From JBFHIJ01 sp963678775 (GTDB lineage Bacteria > Bacteroidota > Ignavibacteria > Kapaibacteriales > UBA2268): a stretch of 64,000 nt of DNA. Of this stretch, positions 1-8,017 are shown piece after piece. A program made the translations under genes and the position numbers. Numbering within the stretch: position 1 is the stretch's first letter; each line of letters starts with the position of its first letter. Below the pieces are notes generated by a model. It was not told where the DNA came from, did not search any database, and saw nothing but the letters and a program-made list of their open reading frames with translations. The stretch covers positions 310,001 through 374,000 of the forward strand of contig CAXXGR010000010.1 in NCBI GenBank assembly GCA_963678775.2. Direction: 5' to 3'.

Positions 1-786
1 ATTCTTATATTTTTAGCAATAGGTATGATATTTCCTATGGCATGGATGATTTTATTATCTTTAAAAGAAAATCCTTCCACTTTTTCAGATTTCTTGAGCA
101 TTATTACTTCAGATTATACCTTAAAAAATTACACAGATGCTTTTGCTTCTGACAACTTTGGGCTATATTTTCTAAATTCAATATTTATTTCTTCAATAGT
201 TAGCTTGGGAAATGTTTTGTTTTGTTTTCTGACGGCTTACGCCATAGTAAGAAAGCAATTTCTGGGCAAAAATATTCTATGGCTTACAGTTTTAGGAGTA
301 TTGATTATTCCGCCCCATGTAGTGATGATACCTCTTTATAGGTTGATGGTTAGTTTTGGTTGGATTAATAGTTATTACGCTCTTATAATCCCTTGGCTTG
401 TAACTCCAATGGGTATATTTCTGGTGCGTCAATATCTTATCAGCATGCCTGAAGATTTAGAGAATGCAGCTAAAATTGATGGAGCCGGAGAATGGAAAAT
501 TATATTTCAAATAGTTATGCCGCTATCAAAGCCTATTTTAACTGTATTGCTGATTTATATTTTTCTTAGCAACTGGAATACTTTCTTGTTCCCGTTTATT
601 TTTACAAATACTGAGGCATTTAGGACTTTGCCGGTGGGCTTGACTTTTTATCTTGGGAAGCAGTCTATAGATTGGGGACATCTAATGGCAGGAGCAGCAA
701 TATCAGCTCTACCAATTTTGATTGTTTTTGCCTTATTCCAAAAGAAAATTATAAATGGGCTTACTGCAGGCGCATTGAAAGAATAA
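1..786 (+). CDS. Carbohydrate ABC transporter permease (MalG/UgpE type), 5' partial
   Basis: Inner-membrane permease of a sugar ABC importer. The frame is open to the first base of the window, so the true start lies upstream; the first ATG inside is at 25. Several hydrophobic segments are present. The cytoplasmic EAA loop, which docks on the ATPase, is about 143-170 residues after that ATG and reads EDLENAAKIDGAGEW followed by MPLSKP, matching the EAA---G---------I-LP pattern of the family. The C-terminus (GLTAGALKE) is typical of MalG-like subunits. Partner permease, ATPase and binding protein are not visible here; the lipoprotein at 2131 is a possible but unproven binding protein. The sugar cannot be read from the sequence. 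Confidence 0.9.
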   Translation: MLIFLAIGMIFPMAWMILLSLKENPSTFSDFLSIITSDYTLKNYTDAFASDNFGLYFLNSIFISSIVSLGNVLFCFLTAYAIVRKQFLGKNILWLTVLGVLIIPPHVVMIPLYRLMVSFGWINSYYALIIPWLVTPMGIFLVRQYLISMPEDLENAAKIDGAGEWKIIFQIVMPLSKPILTVLLIYIFLSNWNTFLFPFIFTNTEAFRTLPVGLTFYLGKQSIDWGHLMAGAAISALPILIVFALFQKKIINGLTAGALKE

Positions 787-846
787 GATAAAAATAAAAA
801 TGCTATTAAAGAGTATATTTAATTTTGACTATAGTATATAGAAGAT

Positions 847-1803
847 ATGGAAAATAATAAAATTAAAGTTCTTTTGGTGGATGATCAAGCAATTGTTTTA
901 GATTTTTTGAAAAAAGGACTTGCTCAAGATGCCGGTATTGAAGTAATTGATACAGCTAATGATGGATATTTAGCTCTGAACTCGATACAGAGAAATAAAC
1001 CTGATGTGATTATCTTAGATATGGAAATGCCTAGGATGAATGGGATTCAATTTTTACATAATTTAATGCCTATTAATCCTATACCTACTATCGTCCTTTC
1101 TGCATTAACTGAGAAAAACTCGAAGCTAACTGTTGAAGCTTTTGAAGCTGGGGCAATAGATTTTGTTTTGAAACCATCAGGAGGAGCAAAAGAACTTACT
1201 CGTCTGTTTTCACAACTAAGAACAAAAATCAGGATTGCTATAACCAAAGATGTAGCAAAATTTAAAAAATCTTCCAGTTATGCTTTACCCGGTAATGCTA
1301 TAGATAGGACTTCAAAGACTAATCAAATTGTATTAGGCATGGGTGCCTATGAAGTAATAACAGAAAAAGAAAAACTCCTAAAAATATTTGCATTAGGTTC
1401 GTGTATCGGTTTGGCAATGTTTTGCCCATCTAAGGGCGTTATAGGTATGGCGCATGTTGTACTACCCTCATCTAAAACTGATTTGGATAAATCATTAGAT
1501 AAACCTGGATATTTTGCAGATACTGCCCTCAAAGCAATGTTGGATGACTTTGCCTCACTTGGTTGCACTTCTAATATGATTTATGCAAAAATTGCAGGTG
1601 GAGCGAAAACAAAAGTTGAACTTGGTGATAGATTTAGCATAGGTCAAAAAAATGCAGTAGCTGTAAAAGCAGGCCTCATTAAATATGGTGTTAAACTGCT
1701 TGGTGAAGATATAGGTGGCAATATATCAAGAACTGTTTATTTCAAGATAGGAGATAAAAAGTTGACTGCAAACCACCCCGAAAAAGGTAATTGGTTAGTT
1801 TAA
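847..1803 (+). CDS. CheB-type receiver domain fused to CheD (chemoreceptor glutamine deamidase)
   Basis: A 318-residue two-domain signalling protein. Residues 5-125 form a response-regulator receiver with acidic pair D12-D13, phospho-acceptor D58 (LDMEMPRMNG), S85 and K109. The AGAIDFVLKPSGG stretch is characteristic of CheB receivers. A linker follows, and residues 160-310 form a CheD domain with catalytic C186 (LGSC) and H203 (GMAHVVLP), 17 residues apart as in Thermotoga CheD. The CheB methylesterase domain is absent. The CheD active-site Thr, six residues before the Cys, is Ile180 here. CheD deamidates Gln on chemoreceptors and acts with CheC. No cheA, cheW or mcp gene is near. The start at 847 follows an A-rich leader 60 bases after the permease. 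Confidence 0.88.
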   Translation: MENNKIKVLLVDDQAIVLDFLKKGLAQDAGIEVIDTANDGYLALNSIQRNKPDVIILDMEMPRMNGIQFLHNLMPINPIPTIVLSALTEKNSKLTVEAFEAGAIDFVLKPSGGAKELTRLFSQLRTKIRIAITKDVAKFKKSSSYALPGNAIDRTSKTNQIVLGMGAYEVITEKEKLLKIFALGSCIGLAMFCPSKGVIGMAHVVLPSSKTDLDKSLDKPGYFADTALKAMLDDFASLGCTSNMIYAKIAGGAKTKVELGDRFSIGQKNAVAVKAGLIKYGVKLLGEDIGGNISRTVYFKIGDKKLTANHPEKGNWLV

Positions 1804-1817
1804 AGTGAGAGGTTAAA

Positions 1818-2159
1818 ATGGACTATGATGAAATAAAATTATTAGCTAAATTGCTGTTACAAGAAATGGAACAGAGACATAATGCTGATCTTGCTCCTAA
1901 ATGGGAAGGAGGAGTAGTAGAATTTGTACCTGCTAACGAAGACTTAGCTAAGCATTCAATCGATATAGAAAAACTTATGCACAAGATAGTTATGGTCAGA
2001 GATAATTTAAGAGTTTTAGAGCAACAAATAAATTCTAATAACAATATTTCTAAAGGTGAGAAAATCAAGTATCAGAATTATATAACTAAATGTTATGGCT
2101 CCTTAACTTCTTTCAACTTCATTTTTAAAGATGAGAATGACAAGTTTTCTTCAAAATAG
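1818..2159 (+). CDS. Hypothetical protein next to receiver-CheD
   Basis: Not recognised. The 113-residue product is soluble and charged, with no signal peptide or membrane segment. It appears mainly helical: an N-terminal acidic/amphipathic helix, then two segments rich in Leu, Ile and Asn (about 45-80). GAGAGG lies 7 bases before the ATG at 1818, a better ribosome-binding site than most genes here have. It begins 14 bases after the CheD fusion and its last 29 bases overlap the start of the next gene, so the three genes are probably co-transcribed. That makes a role with the CheD protein possible but unproven. Confidence 0.6.
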   Translation: MDYDEIKLLAKLLLQEMEQRHNADLAPKWEGGVVEFVPANEDLAKHSIDIEKLMHKIVMVRDNLRVLEQQINSNNNISKGEKIKYQNYITKCYGSLTSFNFIFKDENDKFSSK

Positions 2160-3165
2160 AATATATACATATTGTATAGTAGTTGCTATATCTTTATGTG
2201 CATGCGTCTCCGACAAATCTAAAGATATGGAAGTGCCGGACTGGAACGAAGTTGTAAAAGATGCCAAAAACAATGAATTGCTTATTGGTGTTGATACTTC
2301 TAATGCTTCAGGGTTATTCAATTTTACTAATGCTATTATTACCTATTTTTCCTCACAATATGGGATTCAAATTAAACTGATAGAATTATCAGAACATCAG
2401 ATTGCCCATGCTCCTTGTGATATTGTGTATACCAAAAGATTCAAACTCAATCAAATGTATAAGAATAACTTACTATTTGGTCCATTTAGAGATAAATTAC
2501 CTCATAGTAAATATTTGTACTGGGATATATATTATGATAGAAATTCAATAGATATATTAGATGAATATATGGGGTGCTGGGGAAATATCGATGTAAGCTT
2601 CCATAGAAAACCCAATAATATAGTTATTATCCCAAATACTTTGATGGAATTAGAACAGATTGTTAATGCAAATCCTTATCTTTATACCATCGGGCGTGGA
2701 AGAGTAGCTTTAAAAATATTTTCAAATATTATTGCTCAAGTAGCTCGAGATAATAAACAAGATTTGTCAACTTATAATCCGGAAGTCTTTGAGAAATTAA
2801 AAGAAGATTTAGATTTGAAGTTATCAGATATAAGATCAAAATTTTGGAGAAAAGGGCTAATTAACTTTGCACAACTTGATTTCTCTAATAGTTCAATCAT
2901 GAGTAAAGAAGATTCTGTCGCAAATAGGACTCTGCCAAGTAATGATATTAATGACATGCTGTGCTTAGCTATACCTACGAATTCCACTGAGAAAAAAACT
3001 GCTATGTTTGTAATTAATCAGTTGGTATCTCCTCAGCTAAGGATGAAGCGTATTAACTCCATCCTAGATGAGGAACTTATTGCAAATCTTTCGCTTGCGA
3101 AAGGTATTGATTCAAATTATATTATCAGATATTATGATGACTTTAAATACTGTAAAGATGAATAA
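2131..3165 (+). CDS. Putative lipoprotein resembling an extracellular solute-binding protein
   Basis: A 344-residue exported lipoprotein. A short basic N-terminus and hydrophobic stretch lead to a lipobox (L22-C-A-C25). The mature start reads VPDWNEVVKDAKNNELLIGVDTS, which resembles the opening of periplasmic binding proteins of the YnjB/iron-binding kind; the rest is a mixed alpha/beta protein without recognised catalytic motifs. The start at 2131 lies inside the preceding gene in another frame. A second ATG at 2137 is nearly equivalent and has AAAGATGAG just before it. The gene ends base-to-base against the convergent gene at 3166. Ligand unknown; the family call is tentative. Confidence 0.6.
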   Translation: MRMTSFLQNRIYTYCIVVAISLCACVSDKSKDMEVPDWNEVVKDAKNNELLIGVDTSNASGLFNFTNAIITYFSSQYGIQIKLIELSEHQIAHAPCDIVYTKRFKLNQMYKNNLLFGPFRDKLPHSKYLYWDIYYDRNSIDILDEYMGCWGNIDVSFHRKPNNIVIIPNTLMELEQIVNANPYLYTIGRGRVALKIFSNIIAQVARDNKQDLSTYNPEVFEKLKEDLDLKLSDIRSKFWRKGLINFAQLDFSNSSIMSKEDSVANRTLPSNDINDMLCLAIPTNSTEKKTAMFVINQLVSPQLRMKRINSILDEELIANLSLAKGIDSNYIIRYYDDFKYCKDE

Positions 3166-4260
3166 TTACTGCTGAAAAGGTTTTCCTCTTACTTTGATAA
3201 TTGTATAATTGTCATCATTATCATCGTAATCTGAAATTTCCGCCAAAGAATGTATTATTTCTACAGAGTGATCAAAAGTTTTACTTGGACCATAAACTTC
3301 AACTTTATTTGGAAAAGCTATCTTTTTCTTATTCAAATTTGACTTAATTAGTCCCGGATCTTTAATAATATATTCCGGAAGGTAATGTGCTACTTCTGAT
3401 GCATATTGCTCACTCAAATCTTCATCAGTAAAATATGATTGAGCAAAATCCATTGGGTTAACATCTGCAACGTCATCACTCATAAATTCTTGTTTTAAAG
3501 CTGAAATCATATCATCTTTATCATTATAACTCATCACGTTATTTTTTATAAAGTTTTCGGTAGCATCATAAAACCGCTTAGATTGAATTTTAGGGTTTTT
3601 GTCCGATGAGAATCCAAGAAAATCTTTAAAGAAATATTCTGCAGGTTTAGAGTCTACTGAAAATTGATTATCAAAAAGTAAAGCACCAAATTTATTATTT
3701 GGCCAAAGATCATTATCTTCAGGAGTCTGGTCATCTGTTTCGCTTCTTTCATGAATCATACCAAACTTAAATAGACGCTGCTGTGGAGTAAGGAAGACAT
3801 CATCTAATAGATCTAATCGAGGTTTGTCGTCAATCACTTCAAATCGTAGAGCTTCATTTACTTCAGCTTTAATAGCGATATAAGCTGAGTTTCCCATTGC
3901 TGTTATTGCCTCAACAAACAGTAAATATCCACCAGGAATCGAGTTTTTAGTTTGAGCTTTTGCTAAAAGCCACGCTACCTCACCTGATGTCCTTATAAAA
4001 ACTTCATCCTCGGCCATATTAAGCTTCTGTACATGGCTAAAGAAGCTTCCGCCATCTCTTTCTTCAATAAACATTTCAAATGACTTAGTGTTGTTTGTAG
4101 ATGCTTTCGCTAATCTATCTTTGATAATTTTAATAATGTCAGGGTTCATTGATAGTAGCTTTGTATCTAAGATAGCAGTTGCATGGTTATCATCCTCAGT
4201 TTTTGCTAATATCTGATGAATTACCATTCTGCGGAAATCTAATTCATTAAAATTTATCAT
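3166..4260 (-). CDS. Nucleoid-associated protein, NdpA/YejK-like
   Basis: A 364-residue soluble protein. The N-terminal part (MNPDIIKIIKDRLAKAS followed by SFEMFIEERDGGSFF) and the helical, acidic remainder resemble the 37-kDa nucleoid-associated family (YejK/NdpA), whose members are about 335 residues. Those proteins sit on the nucleoid; their biochemical role is poorly known. Near the C-terminus (about 340-350) is an Asp/Asn-rich run. It is the last gene of a leftward group and starts 10 bases after the acylase-family gene upstream of it on this strand. The stop abuts the stop of the convergent lipoprotein gene with no space between. The family call rests on overall pattern, not on a catalytic motif. 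Confidence 0.6.
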   Translation of the reverse strand: MINFNELDFRRMVIHQILAKTEDDNHATAILDTKLLSMNPDIIKIIKDRLAKASTNNTKSFEMFIEERDGGSFFSHVQKLNMAEDEVFIRTSGEVAWLLAKAQTKNSIPGGYLLFVEAITAMGNSAYIAIKAEVNEALRFEVIDDKPRLDLLDDVFLTPQQRLFKFGMIHERSETDDQTPEDNDLWPNNKFGALLFDNQFSVDSKPAEYFFKDFLGFSSDKNPKIQSKRFYDATENFIKNNVMSYNDKDDMISALKQEFMSDDVADVNPMDFAQSYFTDEDLSEQYASEVAHYLPEYIIKDPGLIKSNLNKKKIAFPNKVEVYGPSKTFDHSVEIIHSLAEISDYDDNDDNYTIIKVRGKPFQQ

Positions 4261-4270
4261 TTCAATATAC

Positions 4271-6784
4271 CTATTCGTTTGTTCTTATGATTTTTGTTTT
4301 TAATTCAAAATTTGAGTTTGGATTTCTAGATATTGGAATTTCAACATAACCGCCAGTAAGCCAAAGTTGTATCTGATTCCGGTAATTTGGACTCATTGGA
4401 TCTCCTGAAACTCCACCCGGAATAGAAATATAGAGCACTGAGTCTCTCATGTTTGCTACAAATCTTGAAGATGCGCCTACTTTGACTGCAAAGGGCGCGT
4501 ATATCGGATATGCTGTATTATTGATGGTAGTATTATTTCCACCTACTTCAAACTCACCTAAAGTAACAGATGGACGTAAAAAATCAACTTTACTAAAAGG
4601 ATGCTCTAATGTAAGTTTATGGAGTTTTCCCCATCTCCAATGTTGAGGGTTGTTTCCAAATTGTTGTTGCAGCATTTTTACAGCATCTTTGAAACTTTTA
4701 AAAAGCATATATGCTTTTGTTTCTCTATTAGTCTTAGTCTGTACGTTATCAAAAAGTATATTATTATCTTGCTCCAGTAATTCAATAATTTTCCTACTTG
4801 GTATATTTGAAACAAATACATATTGTTTGTATAACTCAATGCCAAGTTCGTCAGCAAATGTATTGAAAATCAGCTTTTGAAAGAAGACATTGAATACAGA
4901 AGATTCGTGGGACAAAGAACTGAGCAGGTAATCCCAGTTTTCTAAATCTCTTAGGCAGGTCAATTCTAGAGAATCTAAAAGGTATTTTTGAGATTTAAGA
5001 ATTGGCAAAGTCAAATCTAAAAAATGTTTAGCATACGGAGAAATAAGATCATTTTGTATAAACTGAATATCTCTTGTGGAAAACTCATTTGACTCGCTAA
5101 GCAGTGCATCTAAGCGTCTGGCTCGGGATGCAGGTTCCCAATGAGAGCCAATATGATATTTGAAATTTCTATCTAGTTTATTGTTTGCTGAAAAAACATA
5201 TTTCTTTTCCGGATTATAGATATACGGCATTTTTATGTTCAAATAGTCGCTCTTCCATAAAAGTTCTTTGTCCCATATCGGATTAGGTATATTGGGGTTC
5301 GTAAGATTTCTTTCTGGCACTTTCGCGAAAGGGTAAATGCCTATATTGCCTTTGGTATCTGCATAAGTGATATTTAAAGCCGGTAAAATCCAATTACTTG
5401 ACGCACTTTTAAATTCGTTCCAGTTCGTTGCTATATTTATCTTATATAGACCGGCTATCTCATCAGAATTGGTGTGAGCTAACCATTTATAAGACAAAAC
5501 ATACTTATCTAGAATAGGATTTTTATAAGATTTATCAAACTTTATTAAATAGTTATCCTTTTTTAGCAAATGGAAGTCTGATATCACAGGAGAAGTAGAA
5601 GTGTATCTTCTGTAATATATCTTATTATCTTTGTTATGTATACGTATTGTATCTAATACATAATCAAAATCTACATATTTAGAGGCTTTATTTGAAAAGT
5701 ATTTTTTCCCTGTTTCATTTACTTTCTCTATAAAGAAATCACAGTCGTCCAGCATTAAATTAGTGCAACCCCAAGCTATATTATTATTCCTCCCTGATAG
5801 TACAAGGGGTATGCCCGGAACTGATAATCCTGCCACATTGAATTTTCCGCCTGATAGATGTATAGGATACCATTTAGGAGGTAATGAAAGCCTTAGATGT
5901 GGGTCGTTAGCTAAAATAGCTGAACCTGATTTGTCAGATTTATTATTTAATACAGCCCAAGAATTACTACCAACAGCACCTGATTTAAAACCTAATTTCT
6001 CTCTAATAGTATTTAGCGGAGTAATAATATTTTCAAACAAGCTGATATTTTCAATATCATCGGGAACGTTAGATTTTATAAATTTAAGAGTTGATGCTGC
6101 AGTTTTTTTATCAGTAATAAAAGGGGCATCATTGGGATAATCAGGTAAATAATTGACTAAGGCATCAACACCATATTTTTCAGCTATTGATCCAAATGCA
6201 ATATCTACCCAAAAACTTAATGACATTTCGAATGCAAAAGCTCTTGATACCAAGATGCAGTCAACTGGGTGCCATTGTTCAGGAGCATAGTTTAATGCTC
6301 CGAACTCAAAAGATAGTTTAGTTTTGTTGTTTTCAATAAAGCAGTTTATTCCATTGGAATAAGCTTCTAAGATGCTTTTTGAATGTTTACTTATCTGCTT
6401 ATAAATTTTGCTACAAGAATCTTTCAAATCCAGACTTCTCATAAAAAAGTCCACATCAACAGTTTCCTCTCCAAATATTTCAGAAAGTCTACCTTGAGCT
6501 AATCTTCTAGCATAGTCCATCTGCCATAGTCTATCTTGAGCATGCATGTACCCCTGAGCAAAAAATAAATCTGACTCATTTCCTGCAATGATATGTGGTA
6601 TACCATAAAAGTTTTTATATATCTCAATATCTTTCTTTATTATATCTGAATGTTCTTCATAGTAATTATCAGTAACTGATACAGAAGTCAACCAAACAGA
6701 AAAGTAAAAAAAAGCAAGAAAAATGATTACCAAAGTCAGTAATAAAACTGAAAAATTTCTTATATATCTGGAGCTTATAACCAT
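4271..6784 (-). CDS. Penicillin acylase family N-terminal-nucleophile hydrolase
   Basis: An 837-residue amidase-like precursor. A single hydrophobic segment (residues 10-32) anchors or exports it. The alpha-subunit region follows, with the family hallmarks YGIPHIIAGNESDLFFAQGYMHAQDRLWQMD (read as two parts, residues 60-75 and 76-90) and RRLAQGRLSEIFG. The linker ends at G272, and the beta subunit would begin at nucleophile S273 (SNSWAV) after autocleavage. ANDPHLRLSLPPKWY and the C-terminal GGVSGDPMSPNY stretch are also typical. Relatives cleave penicillins, acyl-homoserine lactones or aculeacin; the substrate cannot be told. Its start overlaps the end of the epimerase gene by 10 bases, indicating co-transcription. 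Confidence 0.92.
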   Translation of the reverse strand: MVISSRYIRNFSVLLLTLVIIFLAFFYFSVWLTSVSVTDNYYEEHSDIIKKDIEIYKNFYGIPHIIAGNESDLFFAQGYMHAQDRLWQMDYARRLAQGRLSEIFGEETVDVDFFMRSLDLKDSCSKIYKQISKHSKSILEAYSNGINCFIENNKTKLSFEFGALNYAPEQWHPVDCILVSRAFAFEMSLSFWVDIAFGSIAEKYGVDALVNYLPDYPNDAPFITDKKTAASTLKFIKSNVPDDIENISLFENIITPLNTIREKLGFKSGAVGSNSWAVLNNKSDKSGSAILANDPHLRLSLPPKWYPIHLSGGKFNVAGLSVPGIPLVLSGRNNNIAWGCTNLMLDDCDFFIEKVNETGKKYFSNKASKYVDFDYVLDTIRIHNKDNKIYYRRYTSTSPVISDFHLLKKDNYLIKFDKSYKNPILDKYVLSYKWLAHTNSDEIAGLYKINIATNWNEFKSASSNWILPALNITYADTKGNIGIYPFAKVPERNLTNPNIPNPIWDKELLWKSDYLNIKMPYIYNPEKKYVFSANNKLDRNFKYHIGSHWEPASRARRLDALLSESNEFSTRDIQFIQNDLISPYAKHFLDLTLPILKSQKYLLDSLELTCLRDLENWDYLLSSLSHESSVFNVFFQKLIFNTFADELGIELYKQYVFVSNIPSRKIIELLEQDNNILFDNVQTKTNRETKAYMLFKSFKDAVKMLQQQFGNNPQHWRWGKLHKLTLEHPFSKVDFLRPSVTLGEFEVGGNNTTINNTAYPIYAPFAVKVGASSRFVANMRDSVLYISIPGGVSGDPMSPNYRNQIQLWLTGGYVEIPISRNPNSNFELKTKIIRTNE

Positions 6785-7758
6785 TTATTCTCCTGATACC
6801 ATTTAGCGGTGTTTTCTATGCCATCTTCAAGAGACATTTTTTGCTCGTAGCCAAAATCTTTTTTTGCATTTTCTACAGAGCAAGTCCAATATTTTTGTAT
6901 AAAATCTATCCCTTTTTCATAATTGAATACCGGAGGATTCTTAGATAATTTGCCAAAAAAGCCTGAAATTCCGGCTAAAGTAAGCACTACTGTATGAGGT
7001 ATTTTTATCTTTAGGACTTTCTTACCGAATGCTTTGCCTATTAGTGGCAATACTCTATCCCAAGTATAAAACTCTTCGGAAGATACAAAATATGTTTTAC
7101 CGATAGTATTATCGCTTTCCGCAGCTTCAATCATACCTCTGCTCAAATCTTCAGAATGGATTAAGCTAACATATTTTTTATCAAATCCTATCATAGTGCC
7201 TAAACCTAACTTTCCAATTTTGAAAATATCAAAAATTGCAGTATCTCTTGGGCCGTAGACCGCAGGAGCTCTAACTATTGTAATTGGTAGCTTACTTTTA
7301 AATTTCAACACTTCATCTTCCGCTGCTTTTTTACTTTTCCCGTAAGAAGTTAGAGGTTTTGGCTCCATGTCTTCTGTGGTTGGATTTTCAAGAGATTCAG
7401 AAGGTCCGGCTACAGTCTGAGAGCTAACATGTAGAAATCTTTTTATGTGAGGTGCTATTTCATAAACTGCTTCAATGAGATTTCGCGTGCCGTCACGGTT
7501 ACCTTTTAAAAATTGTTCGTAGTTTTTGGCAAAAGTTAGTCCTGCTACATGGAAAACAATATCAACGCCTTCCACTGCTCTTTTTAAACTTTCTTTATCA
7601 CTAAGAGAAGCTTCAATAAGTTCTATAGGTTTATCTTTTAACCATCTCAAATTACTTGATTTACGGACAATACATCTAACTTCATAGCCACGTGCTAATA
7701 ATTTATCGGCAACATGACTACCAATAAATCCGGTAGCTCCTGTAACTAATGCTTTCAT
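6775..7758 (-). CDS. NAD-dependent epimerase/dehydratase (extended SDR)
   Basis: A 327-residue extended short-chain dehydrogenase/reductase. The Rossmann motif GATGFIG is at residues 7-13. The catalytic residues are S112/S113 (HVSSQTVAG), Y139 and K143 (YGKSK). The pattern RAPAVYGPRD follows. The closest named relatives are sugar-nucleotide epimerases and 3-beta-hydroxysteroid dehydrogenase-like or dihydroflavonol reductase-like enzymes, so the substrate is open. It is first in a three-gene leftward operon with the acylase-family and NdpA-like genes. A Bacteroidota-type promoter lies 34-64 bases upstream. It is divergent from the nucleotidyltransferase at 8018. Confidence 0.88.
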   Translation of the reverse strand: MKALVTGATGFIGSHVADKLLARGYEVRCIVRKSSNLRWLKDKPIELIEASLSDKESLKRAVEGVDIVFHVAGLTFAKNYEQFLKGNRDGTRNLIEAVYEIAPHIKRFLHVSSQTVAGPSESLENPTTEDMEPKPLTSYGKSKKAAEDEVLKFKSKLPITIVRAPAVYGPRDTAIFDIFKIGKLGLGTMIGFDKKYVSLIHSEDLSRGMIEAAESDNTIGKTYFVSSEEFYTWDRVLPLIGKAFGKKVLKIKIPHTVVLTLAGISGFFGKLSKNPPVFNYEKGIDFIQKYWTCSVENAKKDFGYEQKMSLEDGIENTAKWYQENKWL

Positions 7759-7791
7759 ATTTGTACCAAAATATATAGTAAATAATTACTG

Positions 7792-7822
7792 CAAAAATAG
7801 CTTATTAGTTGAGTATAAACAA
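7792..7822 (-). promoter_or_regulatory. Bacteroidota-type promoter for the epimerase operon
   Basis: On the minus strand the site reads TTG (7822-7820), 20 bases, then TATTTTTG (7799-7792), fitting TTG-N20-TAnnTTTG. The gene starts at 7758, leaving a leader of about 25-30 bases. The same spacing occurs before both tRNA-Pro genes. Function inferred from pattern. Confidence 0.6.
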
Positions 7823-8017
7823 GTTTAATCAAAACTGTGCACAATAGAAAACAACCCAAAATATAAACTAAAATTTATAAATATGATTAGATATTATCAG
7901 TTCAAAGTAATATATTTCTGATTGTAAAAAAAATCATTTTACACAAGGATTATTAAACTAATCATCATATATTATCGTAAATCAAATATACTAAAAATTA
8001 CAATCTTAGAGGTATAA

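Noticed and set aside
1047..1568. Reverse-strand frames inside the CheD fusion gene
   Set aside because: Mirror frames of a clear two-domain protein; no start signals or protein motifs.
7759..8017. Possible riboswitch or small RNA in the divergent gap
   Set aside because: Only the promoter at 7792-7822 and the AGAGGT site before 8018 were recognised; no stable hairpin was seen.
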